From: Euborellia annulipes
Taxonomy: Eukaryota; Arthropoda; Insecta; Dermaptera; Anisolabididae
Direction of reading: 5' to 3'
DNA: 64,000 nucleotides
Assembly (NCBI GenBank): GCA_023213315.1
Contig: JAKCPI010000950.1
Span: 1 to 64,000, forward strand
Shown here: piece by piece, positions 35,637 to 47,592 of the stretch
How positions within the stretch are numbered: the first letter of the stretch is position 1
Layout of the letters: the number at the start of each line of letters is the position of its first letter
Translations under genes and position numbers: made by a program
Notes under the pieces: model-generated
Databases searched by the model: none
Told to the model about the DNA's origin: nothing
The model's input: only the letters and a program-made list of their open reading frames with translations

Positions 35637-35784
35637 GGTCTTTTTCGGCATCGGAGGTCATTTAAACCCCGTCTCTATTTCATTTGATTGTTAGCCAATT
35701 TAAATGAAATTAATTTTTGTCGCATGAGACGGGACTCCTAGCACAAGAAGCAGAAACTCTACCAGTGAGCCATGGTCCAAGGGC
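35637..35784 (-). mobile_element. tRNA-derived SINE, family 2
   Basis: On the minus strand: GCCCTTGGACCATGGCTCAC, TGGTAGAGTTTCTGC (A-box region), AGGAGTCCCGTCTCATGCGA (decayed B-box region), an ATTTAAATTGGC body, and the tail GATGCCGAAAAAGACC. The head recurs at 46510-46650, the tail near 37890, and a related head at 11475. Confidence 0.6.
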
Positions 35785-36399
35785 TGTGAAGATATTTCGT
35801 GTCGCACGAGTGACCAATGGATAAAAATACTACTGGAATTAATAAATGAAAATATAAAACCAAGAGGGAGGAAAGAGTTCTAGAAGAAATTAAAGCAATT
35901 ATTCGTCACCTTAAAAAAAAGTTATTTTTTTAAATAGAAAAAATGTTTGGGGTTAAAATGTGATCAAGCAATCGGCTGAGTACAAGCTTCAAGAGGTTTG
36001 TTATTATGGATTTCAATATAGTGCTAATTAAAAAATATCTAATTCATTCATTTTTGTGTGCTGGGGCCGTTTTAAATGCTGACTTAAGATTACACATTAA
36101 AATAAACACCTCAATCGTTATTAGGTTAGCTATTTATTTGTATACGTAATATTATATCAGCATTTTTTTTTTAAATGGATTAACCTAAACGTGAAATGTC
36201 AGCGAAGGGAGGAATAATAAATTCTTAACCAAACAGAGTTTTTTTGAATCGAAAATTATATAGGCCTAACTCAAGAGTCTGATTGAAAATTGAGCTGAGA
36301 TTTCGAACATTTTCAGAGCAACAATAAAAAAAATCTGGTGTGACAAGCACTTGTCACACCAGATTTTTTGTATCGACATATATTTAGTTTCCGCCGATA

Positions 36400-36639
36400 T
36401 ATGGACCCTGTTATGCATTAGTGTGTCAAGCGCCAAAAAAATTAAAAATTGAGTTAAGCACGGAATATTGTTTCAAATGCTATAATTAATAATATTTTTT
36501 ATGAAATATGTCCTAAAAAAATTTATATTTAATGTTACTTGCACAATTGACAAAAAAAATTATATAATCCAATGAAAACAAAAAACTTTAAAATCTCGGT
36601 CGCTGGCGCTTGACACACTAATGCGTAACAGGGTCCATA
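36400..36639. mobile_element. TGGACCCTGTTA MITE, TA-flanked, empty site known
   Basis: The element 36402-36637 (236 bp) has termini TGGACCCTGTTATGCATTAG and CTAATGCGTAACAGGGTCCA, with TA on each side. Removing it and one TA restores GCCGATATATTAGAATT, the sequence seen uninterrupted in copies E and J. A 5' fragment of the same family is at 57726. Confidence 0.93.
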
Positions 36640-36660
36640 TTAGAATTAAAGATGTTAAAA

Positions 36661-36928
36661 TTTTTTTTTTTTTTTTTTTTACACTTTCTCCTTTTTCTCT
36701 CACTCTCACACACACTTACACACTTTTTCCGTTCTCTCAGGCTATCTAAGACTCTTTATCATTTTTTTTTTTTATGATATAAATAAAAGCAAATGGGTGC
36801 GGGCCGGCTTTTTTCATTAAACCTCTATTGTAATCAAATGAATAAAAAAAATCCTGGGAGTGCCTGGGGGCGGAACCGTGGGGTTTGGTAGTTGGGGTGC
36901 GCCCCCTCCCCCCCCCCCCGCCCCGGGG
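36661..36928 (-). mobile_element. Degenerate SINE, family 1, nested in copy G
   Basis: A T18 run (poly-A tail on the minus strand) at 36661 is followed by CT/CA-rich tail sequence and a degraded head near 36850-36890 (GTGCCTGGGGGCGGAACC). The host sequence GATGT(T)AAAATTT is repeated on both sides, consistent with a target duplication of about 12 bp. The interior is heavily mutated and ends in a C-run. Confidence 0.6.
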
Positions 36929-37328
36929 GATGTAAAATTTATAAACATGGAAAAATATTTATATTTTGTTACCATGGCAACCATCTTTCCTATGAAGTTC
37001 AAGAGTAAAGTGGTTTTCAAAAGATTTCAATGGCAAAATGAATTTTAATTGTTGGAGCGAATTTTGAGAAAATCGAAAAAAAAAAACTGAAAAAGTGCAT
37101 CATTAAAGTAAAAAATTTCCTCACATTCCAAGTTTTCGGAAGGATAGTAGTTCGGAGTTTAGGGTAGGTTGTTGATCATTAAAGTACTAGTACTCTTTGG
37201 GCGAATTTAATTAAAAGCTTATTTTCACGATCCACAAAATCTCGACATCGAATCTTGACATGAATCGAATACTCTCTATATATACCCATATATGTATATT
37301 AACATATACATATAGGTAAGAGAAAGTA

Positions 37329-38240
37329 AAAACTTCGAACTATCGAGAACTAGCAAGAATAATAAACTAACTGATTACGTGAATATACAATCATCTTTAT
37401 TTATAACAAGATATTAACATTTTTTTTTTTTTTTTTTGATTAATTATAAATGTCAAAACGATATCCATTGGTGTAGATTTTTTTTTTTTTTGTTGAATAA
37501 GTGATTAACTTAAATAAATAAAAATTATTTAGACATTGAATCCATTTGAGACAACTCAAGAAAAAAGAAGAATAGAAGAAAGCACGACCAAAAAGGTGGT
37601 TTAAAGGGAAAACATGAATTTGAATTTAACTAAACAAATAGCTCTCCCATTTAAATGTTTAGAGAAAATTTTTGTCATTTAGAGGGAGAGATCAGTTTTT
37701 TACAAAAAAAAAATAGTTTTATCAATTTTATTCACTATATTATGTAAATTAAAGATTTCATCAGGTCATAAAAAGTTATTAACTGAAGAAAGTGGCGTAA
37801 TTTAGGAGAGTAAAAGTTGTGGATTGTCTTTCTACAACTCATTTAAAAAAAAAAAAAATTAATTTTAAAAACCTGTGACCCATGGCTCAGAGAGAATTGA
37901 TGCCGAAAAAAGACCTTAAACAAATTTATAAAAAAAAAAAAGGTAAAATATACACAAAAGATAATTAAATGCGTTTATGTTTGCCTTATATCAAATATTA
38001 TTGGCATTACAAACTAACTCCCTTCTATTAATGTTTATTTTTATGTAGAATCAATAAAACATGATATTTCAATTTCACTCTAATTCTGTCAATAATATCA
38101 AACTTTTGCTTTAGCTTAATGAAAGAAAATTGTTTTCAAACATAATGGTTATTGACCTTTTAAGAAATTTTACGTATCCAATTCCAACAATATATGAATT
38201 TTTATTAATTCTAAGAAAGTGGGATGCAGAACAGATTTCA
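37329..38240. other. AT-rich stretch with a SINE family 2 tail
   Basis: The only recognisable item is CCCATGGCTCAGAG...GATGCCGAAAAAAGACC at about 37877-37916, a shortened piece of SINE family 2 on the plus strand. Confidence 0.4.
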
Positions 38241-38241
38241 A

Positions 38242-38912
38242 AAAAATCTGGTGTGACTGGCGCACAGCACACAACTTTCTCTTACTTTCGGTAATCGAAA
38301 GTTGTGTACTGTGCTTGTCACACCAGATTTTTTGTGTCGACATATATTTAGTTCCCGACAGTACGGAACATATGAATTCAGATGTAAAATTTATAAGTAT
38401 GGGAAAATATTTATATTTTGTTACCATGGCAACCATTTCTCCTATCCTTCCCTATGAAATACAAGAGTAAAGTGGTCTTCAGAAGATTTCAATCGCAAAA
38501 TGAGAATATACATTTGAAAGAGCATCTAAAAAATAATTGATTTTTGAATTTTAATCAAAATCGTTAGAGCGAATTTTGAGAAAATCGAAAAAAACTGAAA
38601 AAGTACATCAGTAAAGTACTAGTACTCTTAGGCCGATTTTGATTAAAAGCTTATTTTTCCGGTCCCGGAGGGTGTTTAACTTATATATAAAATTTCAGCC
38701 TCATAGCTCAATTCCTTCATGCTTAAAAGTGAACACAGACACACACACACACAGACACACAGACAGACAGACCATGTCGCGAAAACCACTTTTTTGGATT
38801 CAGGGGACCTCAAAACGTGTATATCCATCAAAATCTCGACATCGAATTTTTGACATGAATCCAATACTTTCTCTATATATATTAACATATATATAGAGGT
38901 AAGAGAAAGTAA
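38242..38912 (+). mobile_element. Double-hairpin element, copy H (full length)
   Basis: Complete 5' hairpin (ACTTTCGGTAA loop region), GTTACCATGGCAACC block, AGTACTAGTACT palindrome, CA/GACA tract, and a 3' hairpin ending GAGAAAGTAA. Closest to copies A and D. Confidence 0.86.
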
Positions 38913-40150
38913 AAATTGCATAAAAATAAAGAAAAAAGTTGAAAAGATTAAAATAAAATTAAGCTTATCGAAAAAATCTAGCTAAGCTAGTAATAATTTA
39001 TAGATAGGGGCGGTTCTCAAATTATGGAGAGGTCTCGAAACTGTGTAAGGATAATTGAACAAAATATCAAATCTTTTCATTTCAAATTTAAATTTGTGAG
39101 CTTTTGCTAATTTCATAATAAATGAGTGGGTGTATTTCCCGTTCTCAGCGATAAAATTTATTTAAATTATATTACCAATTAATTTAAATAAAGAGGAAAA
39201 ACAGATATCGTATGGATAAATGTCTACAAAGGAAAAGTTTAGATAAGTTTAGAAAAAAATTAAAAATATTGTATTAAACATTCATTAAATAAATTATCAA
39301 ACAGCCAATTGTTAAAATCAAAATTAATTTATCAACTGTGATTCGTAAAAGAAGTTATGAATGTTAATAAAATAAATTATCTATGAACAACAAAATATGG
39401 ATTGCATTGTGCGACCTGATAAAAAAAAGGAATATTTATAAAATTTATCAATTTGTCGAGAGAGATAAAAAAAATTTATTACAAACATATGTTGTTTAAT
39501 ATTTTGTCTCAATAAAATTTATAAATGATGAAAAATGGAGTGTTCTGCGAAAATAGGAAGTGCTACACTGATCAAATCAAACTTATAGCCTATTGACAAG
39601 ACGAATGAAAAGATGAATATTTACAAAGCTCTTTGTTTGAACATTCATCCCTGGGGTATCATCATTTGAAAAAAAAAAAAAATTCTAAAGATCATCTATT
39701 TTCTTGAATACTTCTTCAATTTGTTTGACATTTATTTAATTTTGAGCACGAAATTAAAATATTGAAAATTCGGGTTATATAAATAAATGCCTAAATAGGC
39801 TGTTTAGTTCTCTTGAAATTTTTTCATACTTTTATTTCTAATTGCAAAATATAGACAATAGAAATTATTTTTATAAACAAATTTTTCCAATGGAATATTT
39901 TTTGTTTAGTAGAAATTTCACAATAACTTCATGGACACTTCAGGCCTCATGTTGATTAATACCTTCTAGAGGATATTAATTTCTAGTTAGCCAACTAATC
40001 TTATATCTAAACTAATCCTTCTTTTATCCTTATTCTGCTACAGGGGATATTCTAAATGAGGACGAACTACTAGAAAAGAAAATCTAGTGAGAAATATTTG
40101 TTAAAAGCTTAACAATGGATGAATGCATTTTTTCAATGATATTTTATAGA
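38913..40150. other. AT-rich non-coding stretch
   Basis: No supported feature. Confidence 0.35.
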
Positions 40151-40154
40151 GAGC

Positions 40155-40357
40155 CGGGGGACCTTGTTGCTAAGTAATGTCAAGAGCACGGCTGAATCTT
40201 GGATGGGTGGCCTCAAAAAACAAGCATGTGAAACGTTCCCTGGTTGCTCTTGGTATTCTTTATATGAAATATATAACTTACTAATTAAATTTAAAAAAAA
40301 TAAGATATAGAAATCCCCGAGAAACATGACTGTAGAATGCCCGCTGGAAGCCATCGA
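40155..40357 (+). repeat. 5S-rRNA-like repeat (SINE3-like), copy 1
   Basis: TTGTTGCTAAGTAATGTCAA and CTTGGATGGGTGGCC resemble the internal promoter of 5S rRNA (box A around TTAAGCAACGTC, box C around TTGGATGGGTGACC). After about 90 unrelated bases come CCCCGAGAAACATGACTGTA and CCCGCTGGAAG, which also follow the 5S-like part at 63586. It is not a 5S gene: the rest of the molecule is absent. Probably a 5S-derived SINE or LINE-associated repeat. Confidence 0.45.
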
Positions 40358-40551
40358 TACTTAATTATCTCAAATATATATATTTGTAACAATGTAATCT
40401 CTAAATGGCCTCTATAGACGAAAGAGTATAATAAAATTAAAAAGAAAAATATTGAGAAAATAAGAGAAAAGGTATTTAATTTTTTCTTTAAAGCAAATTT
40501 ATTATTAACTTAAATAACTGTGATAAATAATAAAAATATATTATATTAATA

Positions 40552-40963
40552 CTATTCGACCATGCGGCCCCGCCGCTGAATTGTTGAAATTCTCTACAAA
40601 ATAAAAAAATCTGGTGTGACTGGTCGCAGAGCACAGAACTTTCTCTTACCCTTCGGCAAGAGAAAGTTGTGTTCTGTGCTTGTCACACCACAGTTTTTTG
40701 TGTCGACATATATTTAGTTTCCGACAGTAAGATACATTCGAATTTCAAAATCTCGACATCGAACTTTTGACATGAATCCAATACTTTCTCTCTATTTATA
40801 GAGGTAAGAGAAAGTAAAAAAGTATTGCTTTAGCCATATAGTTTTTGGGATAATTTGGTCATGCGGTTTTAGAATGTTGCATATAGCTGGGGTACCGCTG
40901 CGTTCCAGAGATATTTTGACACAGGACAGAAGACAGAAGACAGAGGATTGACAATTATATAGA
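40552..40963 (-). mobile_element. Degenerate Helitron, interrupted by copy I
   Basis: On the minus strand the 5' end reads TCTATATAATTGTC and carries GTCTTCTGTC repeats. The 3' end has the hairpin GCGGC-GGG-GCCGC, then ATGGTCGAATAG, then T. The insertion lies between A and T. The final CTAG has become ATAG. The double-hairpin copy I sits inside (40605-40816). Confidence 0.5.
40605..40816 (+). mobile_element. Double-hairpin element, copy I (internally deleted)
   Basis: Only about 212 bp. Both terminal hairpins are kept (the 5' one with loop CCTTCGGC), but the whole middle is missing: the sequence jumps from the block after the 5' hairpin to ATCTCGACATCGAAC. Retention of both ends with loss of the interior suggests that the ends are what matters for mobility. 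Confidence 0.85.
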
Positions 40964-42655
40964 TTCTAATAGCATTCCATGAGACGTGATAACCACATCA
41001 AATTCAATTGTATATATAACTAAACAATTATTTTATTTATACGAAAAATTTCGACCGACCAAATGTCCGATTTTAGCAAAAGAGGTAGTTAAAAAAAATT
41101 TGTAGCTAATTCATTTTTTATAGGCCTATTTTCTGTCAATCTTTTTCAAAGACTAGAGAAGATCCAAATAATTTTTTTCAACGATCATATTAAAATCTCT
41201 GAGTAAGTTGAAATTTGATTATTAGAATAGTCAAATAAGAATTCAAATATTTTTTTAATGAGATGAAAAAAAAAAACTTGACTATATAATGATCCGTCTT
41301 CGTTAACAATTAATTTGCAAGTTCGATGAAAGGATATTTTTTTTTTATTATTAATACTAGATTGGAAGTTAAAAACTTGTGAATGTAATTTCTTTTTAAA
41401 AAATCTTGAATGTTTAAAACTCAATAAGAAAAGAAAGGTAGATGAATTTGAATTTTATGCCATGTCAATGATTTTAATTATCTTGTTGAGAGGAAATCAA
41501 GCTTTAATAAATTCTATGACTTAAAATAAATTTTTATTTTTAAAGCTTTTTCAATAATACCTTGGGGGGCTGCAATTTTCTATTCCAAAATTAAAAAAAA
41601 AAAGTCATACAAATGAAGACTCCCCTGTTAACGCCTAAAGGGTTTCAAATCAATAAAAGAGAAGATAAAGGGTGAGAGGTATAAATTTTAAATTTAAATT
41701 TTGTATCAACACTATTTCGAAGGGTAAATTAAGGAGCCAAGGAGATCATTGTTCAAATACTGGCGGAATAAAAGATGATATTAAAACGATATTAAATAAC
41801 GTAGAAAAAAGTATTTTTATTGGACAATCAATTAATAAATATTTGATATACTGTAGCTATATCCATAAATATGCGACGAAAATTATATAAAATTAAATAT
41901 CATTGTCGAATTTTTAAAAGATAGGAATTTAAAATTTTGAATTGGCGAGTAGTAGATACATTAAGACTTTCTTTTGTTACGCTTTTAGCGATGTAGATAA
42001 AAGCCTTAACTTCAGTTTAATGTATAGCCTATTTTGTAAGGCTAATTCAGAAAAATGTCTCCAAAATCGATCGTCATAAAATTTTTATAAAATATAGGAT
42101 ATTCTTTAAAAATTCAAGAGAGAGTCGGAAGGAATACAAAATGCGCTATTTTTTTTTTTTTTTTTAATTAAGAGTCCTTTGAAATGTAAAGATTTGTTGA
42201 AATTCGAGAGAATTATTTGGGAACTTCCCCTAGAGTAGAAACTTGATTACCAGGATAATTGGGAGCAGGGGTCGTCGGATAATCAAATACAAATTTTAAT
42301 TTGCGAGTTGAAGCCTTAGCACGTTTTAGTTATTAAATAAAAATTCATGATTTCTGGCAAACTGAGTTTTATTTGTATGAAATACGTTTATGTCATTTTT
42401 TGGCATTCTTCAGTAACTATTAATAAAAGTTCAGAATTTAGGCCTATATATTTAGAGATAAGACTCTGTGATTGAACAGAGTTTGTCCGAAACCATGATT
42501 TTTTTTAATAGGCCAAAATATTTTGTTATTAAATAAAGTGGTATTTTGTAAACGAGGTAAATAGTATTATTTTTAGCTCGCAATTTCCTCTCGTCCAGAT
42601 TTAGGTGTTGGTTTGATGATTTTAGGTCTTGAGAATTGTAAATTTTGAAAGTGAA
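40964..42655. other. AT-rich non-coding stretch
   Basis: No supported feature. Short frames at 41185-41424 (minus) and 41672-41890 (plus) have no domain. Confidence 0.35.
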
Positions 42656-42658
42656 ATT

Positions 42659-42928
42659 ATTGCAATCATGGGCGTCCGCAGGGGGGGGGGGGCAACCAGG
42701 CATTTGCCCTCCCCCCTGGAAAATTAAAATGATACAAAAAAATGTATAAAACAAAAAAAATACAAAAAAAAACCTTTCTCAGTATACATCCATCTTGCCG
42801 CGGTGAGAAAGGTTTAAATACTAAGAGATGTATAACATTATTAATATCAAAGTACGTTTTTTTAACTTATCTGGAAGTGACATGCCCCCCCCCCTGCAAA
42901 AAATCCTGCGGACTCCCATGATTGCAAT
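42659..42928. mobile_element. CATGGGCGT hAT-like element with 8-bp duplication
   Basis: The element 42667-42920 has termini CATGGGCGTCCGCAGG and CCTGCGGACTCCCATG, C/G homopolymers just inside each end, and a perfect 8-bp duplication ATTGCAAT on each side. AT-rich interior, no transposase. Confidence 0.88.
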
Positions 42929-42960
42929 ACACTTAGCCTGGTTGAGATAATAATAAAAAT

Positions 42961-43563
42961 AAAAATCTGGCGTGACTGGTCGCACAGCTTTCTCTTACCT
43001 TCGGTAATCGAAAGGTTCTGGGCTTGTCACACCAGATTTTTCGTGTCGACATATATTTAGTTTCCGCCGATATATTAGAATTCAAGGTGTCAAATTTATA
43101 AGTATGGGAAAATATTTATATTTTGTTACCATGGCAACCATTTCTCTTATCTTCTGTATGAAGTACAAGAGTAAAGTAGTCTTCAGAAGATTTCAATGGC
43201 AAAATGAGAATATACATTTTAAAGAGCATCTAAAAATTATTGATTTTTGCATTTTAATCAAATCAATTCGTTGGAGCGAATTTTGAGAAAATCGAAAAAA
43301 AAAAACTGAAAAAGTACATCAGTAAAGTACTAGTACTCTTTGGCCGATTTTGATTAAAAGCTTATTTTCACGCCCTAGGGGGGTGCCTAACTTAAATATA
43401 AAATTTCAACCTCCTAACTCAATTCTTTCATGCTTTGAATTGAGCCCAGACAGATTATGTCACGAAAACCACTTTTTTGGATTCAGGGGACCTCAATCCA
43501 TCAAAATCTCGACATGAATCCAATACTTTCTCTCTCTATATACATATAGTTAAGAGAAAGTAA
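42961..43563 (+). mobile_element. Double-hairpin element, copy J
   Basis: The 5' hairpin is shortened (CTGGCGTGACTGG, TTACCTTCGGTAA kept), the middle blocks are present and the 3' hairpin is intact. The CA tract is reduced. It carries the uninterrupted CCGCCGATATATTAGAATT, the empty site for the MITE in copy G. Confidence 0.83.
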
Positions 43564-45295
43564 AAATTATTAAATGATTTTAATTTAAAACTAAACTTAC
43601 CCACACCTAAGGATGGACAAGAGAAAACTGCGAGCTAAAAATACCTCATATTTTGATTGAAAAAATAAATAAAAAGGAGCAAATAGAAAAACATCGGGCT
43701 TCTAAAAAAGTTCACTCTGAATTTTTAATGTAAAAATGTTAGCTTTTCTACCATTGAGAGAGTTAGGTATTTCACTGTAGGCGTACATGTATATTTTTTT
43801 TTTCATATCAAACCGTGTCGAAAGTAAAAAATCCATTTTCGCTCAATTATAATCTCTTATCATAGAATAATCAGAAGAAAAAATATTGATATTTTTTATA
43901 GATATTTGTAGAGCGATAATAATTTTTTTTTTTTACCTTTCTCAAGCCACCACATTAAAAATAAATTGTCATAAATGAATAATCAAGGGTCTTTTAAATT
44001 TAATCGTGAAGCAAGTAATTCAATGCCAACTTTTTTTCTTTAAATCATCAGATAAAAGTATGAACTCAACACAGTAGATTAACCCGAAAGAGAGAAAAAA
44101 AAAACATTTTTACTATAATAATAGAAAAAAAATTCTTAAAAAAAAATGTATTTTTTTCTTTTCAAAATTAGACGTTGTGATTATAATTTAAAGGCCCTTC
44201 AACTGCAATATGTTAATTTGATTTGTAAATTTATTATAGGATTTTTTTTAAGAGTTAAGGAGTTACAAGTATAAAACGCTCTTGGGCATAATTAGATTAC
44301 AGAATTTTGATTGTTTTTATATGTATAATTAAACAGTAAGAGTTGAAAAATTTCGAATTTTTTAGAATAATCATAAACAAAATAATAAATAAATGATATC
44401 AAATAAATAATCAATTTTTTTTTAATTTATAAAATATAATTATAGGTTTGTTAATAATATAATTACTAAATTGAGAATATAATGAGATGGCCTATAATAA
44501 ACTTTTAAAGACCCTTCAAGGTGTAAAATAAAATTTCTCGAATTAGTTAATTTATATCTCATTAATATATAATAAGGAAAATAAAAACAGCCAAAATGAA
44601 TACAAATAGTCGTTAAAAAGAATAAAAAATCTGATGTAGCTAGCAGATAAATAGCCCACAGGAATAGTTAGTAAATTTAATATTAATAATCCCGGGTTTA
44701 TAAAGACACAATATTTGTATTGAAAAATAAACGAATACACTCTTGATGCGGGCGGCCATGATTATATTAATATTATGAATAAAACTGATTAAGGAATAAA
44801 TTTAATTAATTTTAAATGGTAACCGTTGGCTCTAGTTGAAACATTATGCTTTAATTCTTCTATTAAAAAATAAATAATAAATTTAATAGAAAATTTTTTT
44901 AAAAAAGAGGGAAAAATACATTTTGCAAACTTCACTTTAAATTAGAAAAAGTAAAAATTAAAATATAATTATATAGTTCCTCTAAAAATACTTTATAGAT
45001 CTCAGTTAGTGTGTTAGGGTGTTTGGTGAAGAGGTGGGGGAATGTTTAGCTAACATCCTAAGCCGAAAGATAAAGAGAGCGTAGGTCAGAAGAATTCAAA
45101 AAAAAAAAAAAATCGGGCAAAAAAAAAAGGGAAAAGCAAAATTTTTGGTCGGGAAAAATCGAAGAAAAAAAAAAATCAAAAAATAAACGTACATGAAATA
45201 AAAGCAGAAAATTAAAAAATTTCCCTTGGGATCAAAACTCTGAATTAGTCAATGCTGAAGGCGTTCATATATGGAGGGCTGAGAAACATTTTGGT
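43564..45295. other. AT-rich non-coding stretch
   Basis: Nothing recognised beyond homopolymer runs. Confidence 0.35.
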
Positions 45296-45300
45296 GTAAG

Positions 45301-45598
45301 CAAGGGCGGATACAAGGGGGGATACAGAGGGTAATTACCTATATCCCCTATACCCCCGCCCCCGAGATTTGAAAAAAAAAATACTTTTTTCAGAAAAAAA
45401 AAATTATTTTTAATGTAAAATTTTAAAAATTATTACTTAAAAATTTGATTTGTATTTATATTCTTCTATATTGGCAAACAAGTACAGGATGTGCTTTTAA
45501 ATTACCGAAATTAAGAAAGAATTGTGTGCTGTGCGACCAGTCACACCAGATTACCACCCCCCCCCCCCCCCCGAGAAACACCTCTGGATCCACCCATG
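45301..45598. mobile_element. hAT-like GGCGGAT element, second copy (reverse)
   Basis: Starts CAAGGGCGGATACAAGG and ends CTGGATCCACCCATG, inverted relative to the copy at 9584. C-runs lie inside both ends. The interior includes TGTGCGACCAGTCACACCAG, the complement of the double-hairpin 5' arm. The flanks GGTGTAAG and GACATAAG match at five of eight bases, a possible decayed duplication. Confidence 0.65.
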
Positions 45599-45599
45599 G

Positions 45600-46505
45600 A
45601 CATAAGTGAACTTTTTTTGAGTTATTTCAATTTTCCATTCATCGGGATCATTATATACACTAAACTAAAGAATTTCTCAAAAATTAACCAACTTTTGTAA
45701 AATAAATAAATTTTTGTAAGCAAGAAAGAATGTGTTTTTATTTGAAAATTGAATTTAGAATGATTAATTTTATTTTATCAGGTGTTTTTTGTAACATAAA
45801 AAAATTATACTGTATATAATCGGCCTTTTTTTCCTTTTTCATATCAAGCTTCAGGCTGTGAGACGGCTTGCTTTTCTCATTTCTTTATAAATAATTTTGC
45901 CGACCCCACATAGGGATAAGGTCAAGATAGAAGAAGAATTATGTATTAAATTTAAGAAAATTGTATAAATAATGGTCAAAAATTAAAAAAAAACATGCTA
46001 TAGATATAATAAATATTTATTAAACAATATCACGTTGGTGTTGGTATTATCTTAAAAATTCCATCTACTTTGATAGTGAATAATAAATATTTAGACCTAA
46101 TTGGATGGGAAAATGTATGCTGTGCAGCTAGTAATCTATTATTAGCTATATGAAAGGCTATTTTTTCAATTCAATGGAATTCATATAATTTGCACAGTTT
46201 GCAAGTTTCAAACATATGACTGCTGGATCATCATACAAATATTATTAAAAAATTTTATCATTGTTATTGGTTAACAAAAGAATTTCCGTTCGAATGTTGG
46301 CATTAATTTAGAAAATTCAAAATCAGGACAATTCAGTATATTTTTAAAATTAGACTCATGTCAGACAAGCACAAAAATAGATTATTTCCTGGCGAAAGAG
46401 ATTGATGGTCCAATCCACAAATAAATTTTTAATAAAGATTTGAAAAAATATGAAAAAATTTGTCCCGTCCTGAGTGATATAATTTATTTAAAATACAATT
46501 TTTTT
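45600..46505. other. AT-rich non-coding stretch
   Basis: No supported feature. Confidence 0.35.
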
Positions 46506-46509
46506 AAAA

Positions 46510-46655
46510 GACTTTTTCAACAGCTAAGCCCATTTAGAGCCTGCCCCATTTTGTTTAAATTATTCAATGGGAAAAAATATTTTCACTGGGATGGGGACGA
46601 ACCCTCGGCCTCTAGCACCAGAAGCTAATGGGTCATAGGTCAAGGGCTTAAATTA
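46510..46655 (-). mobile_element. tRNA-derived SINE, family 2, diverged copy
   Basis: On the minus strand: GCCCTTGACCTATGACCCAT, then CTTCTGGTGCTAGAGGCCGA, then the B-box GGGTTCGTCCCC. Same head as at 35637 but with a better-kept B-box and a deletion in the A-box region. The open frame 46440-46628 on the other strand is incidental. Confidence 0.58.
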
Positions 46656-47360
46656 CATTAGAAAGAAATAAATTTACAAAATAAGACTGAAGTTTAAAAG
46701 GGCTTTTAAAAAAAATTATGATTTTCAAATTCATTTCAAATATATAAATTCGTAATATTCTCCTTCTAGAAGAAATTTTCTTCCAAGTATTGCACCTGGA
46801 GAGGTAATAATTATTCACCGATAATTCTTGGACAAAACTAGTTTTATTTTAAATATTTTTTGTTTATTTCCAAGAAAGCAGGTAAATTCATAGGGAAACA
46901 AGTATCACTACAATTACATATAGAGAGTAAATATTTTCCTTATTTTTTCTAAATATAGAAAATCTGCCACGGATGAAATAAAATTATTTTTATTTCTTCA
47001 TACGTCGTTACAGTCAATACGTACTGTAGAAATAACGGAATTTAACAGGGAGACGACATTTGTCATTATCTAATGCAATCTAAATATAAATTTTGACAAG
47101 TTTTTCGTCCTGAGGAAGGGAGCCCGAAAATAAAATAAAAGTTTTTTTTTTGTTTTTATCTTTGGATACCTGCAACTCCAACACTTCAATTTAATTATAC
47201 AAACAGCCGCAAAATGAATGAATGAAATCAAGATATAACAATTTCAGACAGTGAAATTAGATCAAGAAATAATAGGACTAATAATAAATTTGAAGCAATC
47301 TCTGATATTAGTTCCTCAAAAACAAGCTCGAAAAAAATAAATTTTAAATCGGAATAATGG
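46656..47360. other. AT-rich non-coding stretch
   Basis: Only CGTCCTGAGGAAGGGAGCCC at 47107-47126, similar to the arm at 60.3 kb, hints at a further Penelope-like remnant. Confidence 0.3.
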
Positions 47361-47361
47361 T

Positions 47362-47592
47362 CAAAGTACATTTATTACAAGGGTATTTTATGGCTGGTAG
47401 AATTTTAATCAGAAATAAAAAAAAACAGAAGAAAATGCAGCCAGGTTTTTTAAAAAAAATTTATTTTCAACAGCTAATGTTTCGGCCTGAAGATGGCCTT
47501 AACCAAGGGCGAAACGTTAGCTGTTGAAAATAAATTTTTCCTGGCTGCATTTTCTTGTTTTTTTTTTTTTTATTCCTGAACAAAGTACATTT
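47362..47592. mobile_element. Inverted-arm Penelope-like element 1, with 12-bp duplication
   Basis: The direct repeat CAAAGTACATTT (47362-47373, 47581-47592) brackets 207 bp. Inside are inverted arms (47409-47487 and 47504-47579) with GAAAATGCAGCCAGG outermost and CAGCTAATGTTTCGG/CGAAACGTTAGCTG innermost. CCTGAAGATGGCC lies at the centre. An unpaired extension of about 35 bp is found only on the left. Confidence 0.75.

Larger units (their letters stand above)
36331..37328 (+). mobile_element. Double-hairpin element, copy G, with two nested insertions
   Basis: The 5' hairpin has collapsed to its outer stem: CTGGTGTGACAAGCAC then TTGTCACACCAG. The family sequence is then interrupted by a TA-flanked MITE (36402-36637) and a SINE (36661-36928) and resumes at GATGTAAAATTTATAAACAT. 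The 3' hairpin ends at about 37328. The order of events is clear: element first, insertions later. Confidence 0.8.

Noticed and set aside
47374..47580. Calling the central hairpin an active hammerhead ribozyme.
   Set aside because: The core words are present but an extra base precedes stem II and the stem III region is not convincingly paired; only kept as a hypothesis.
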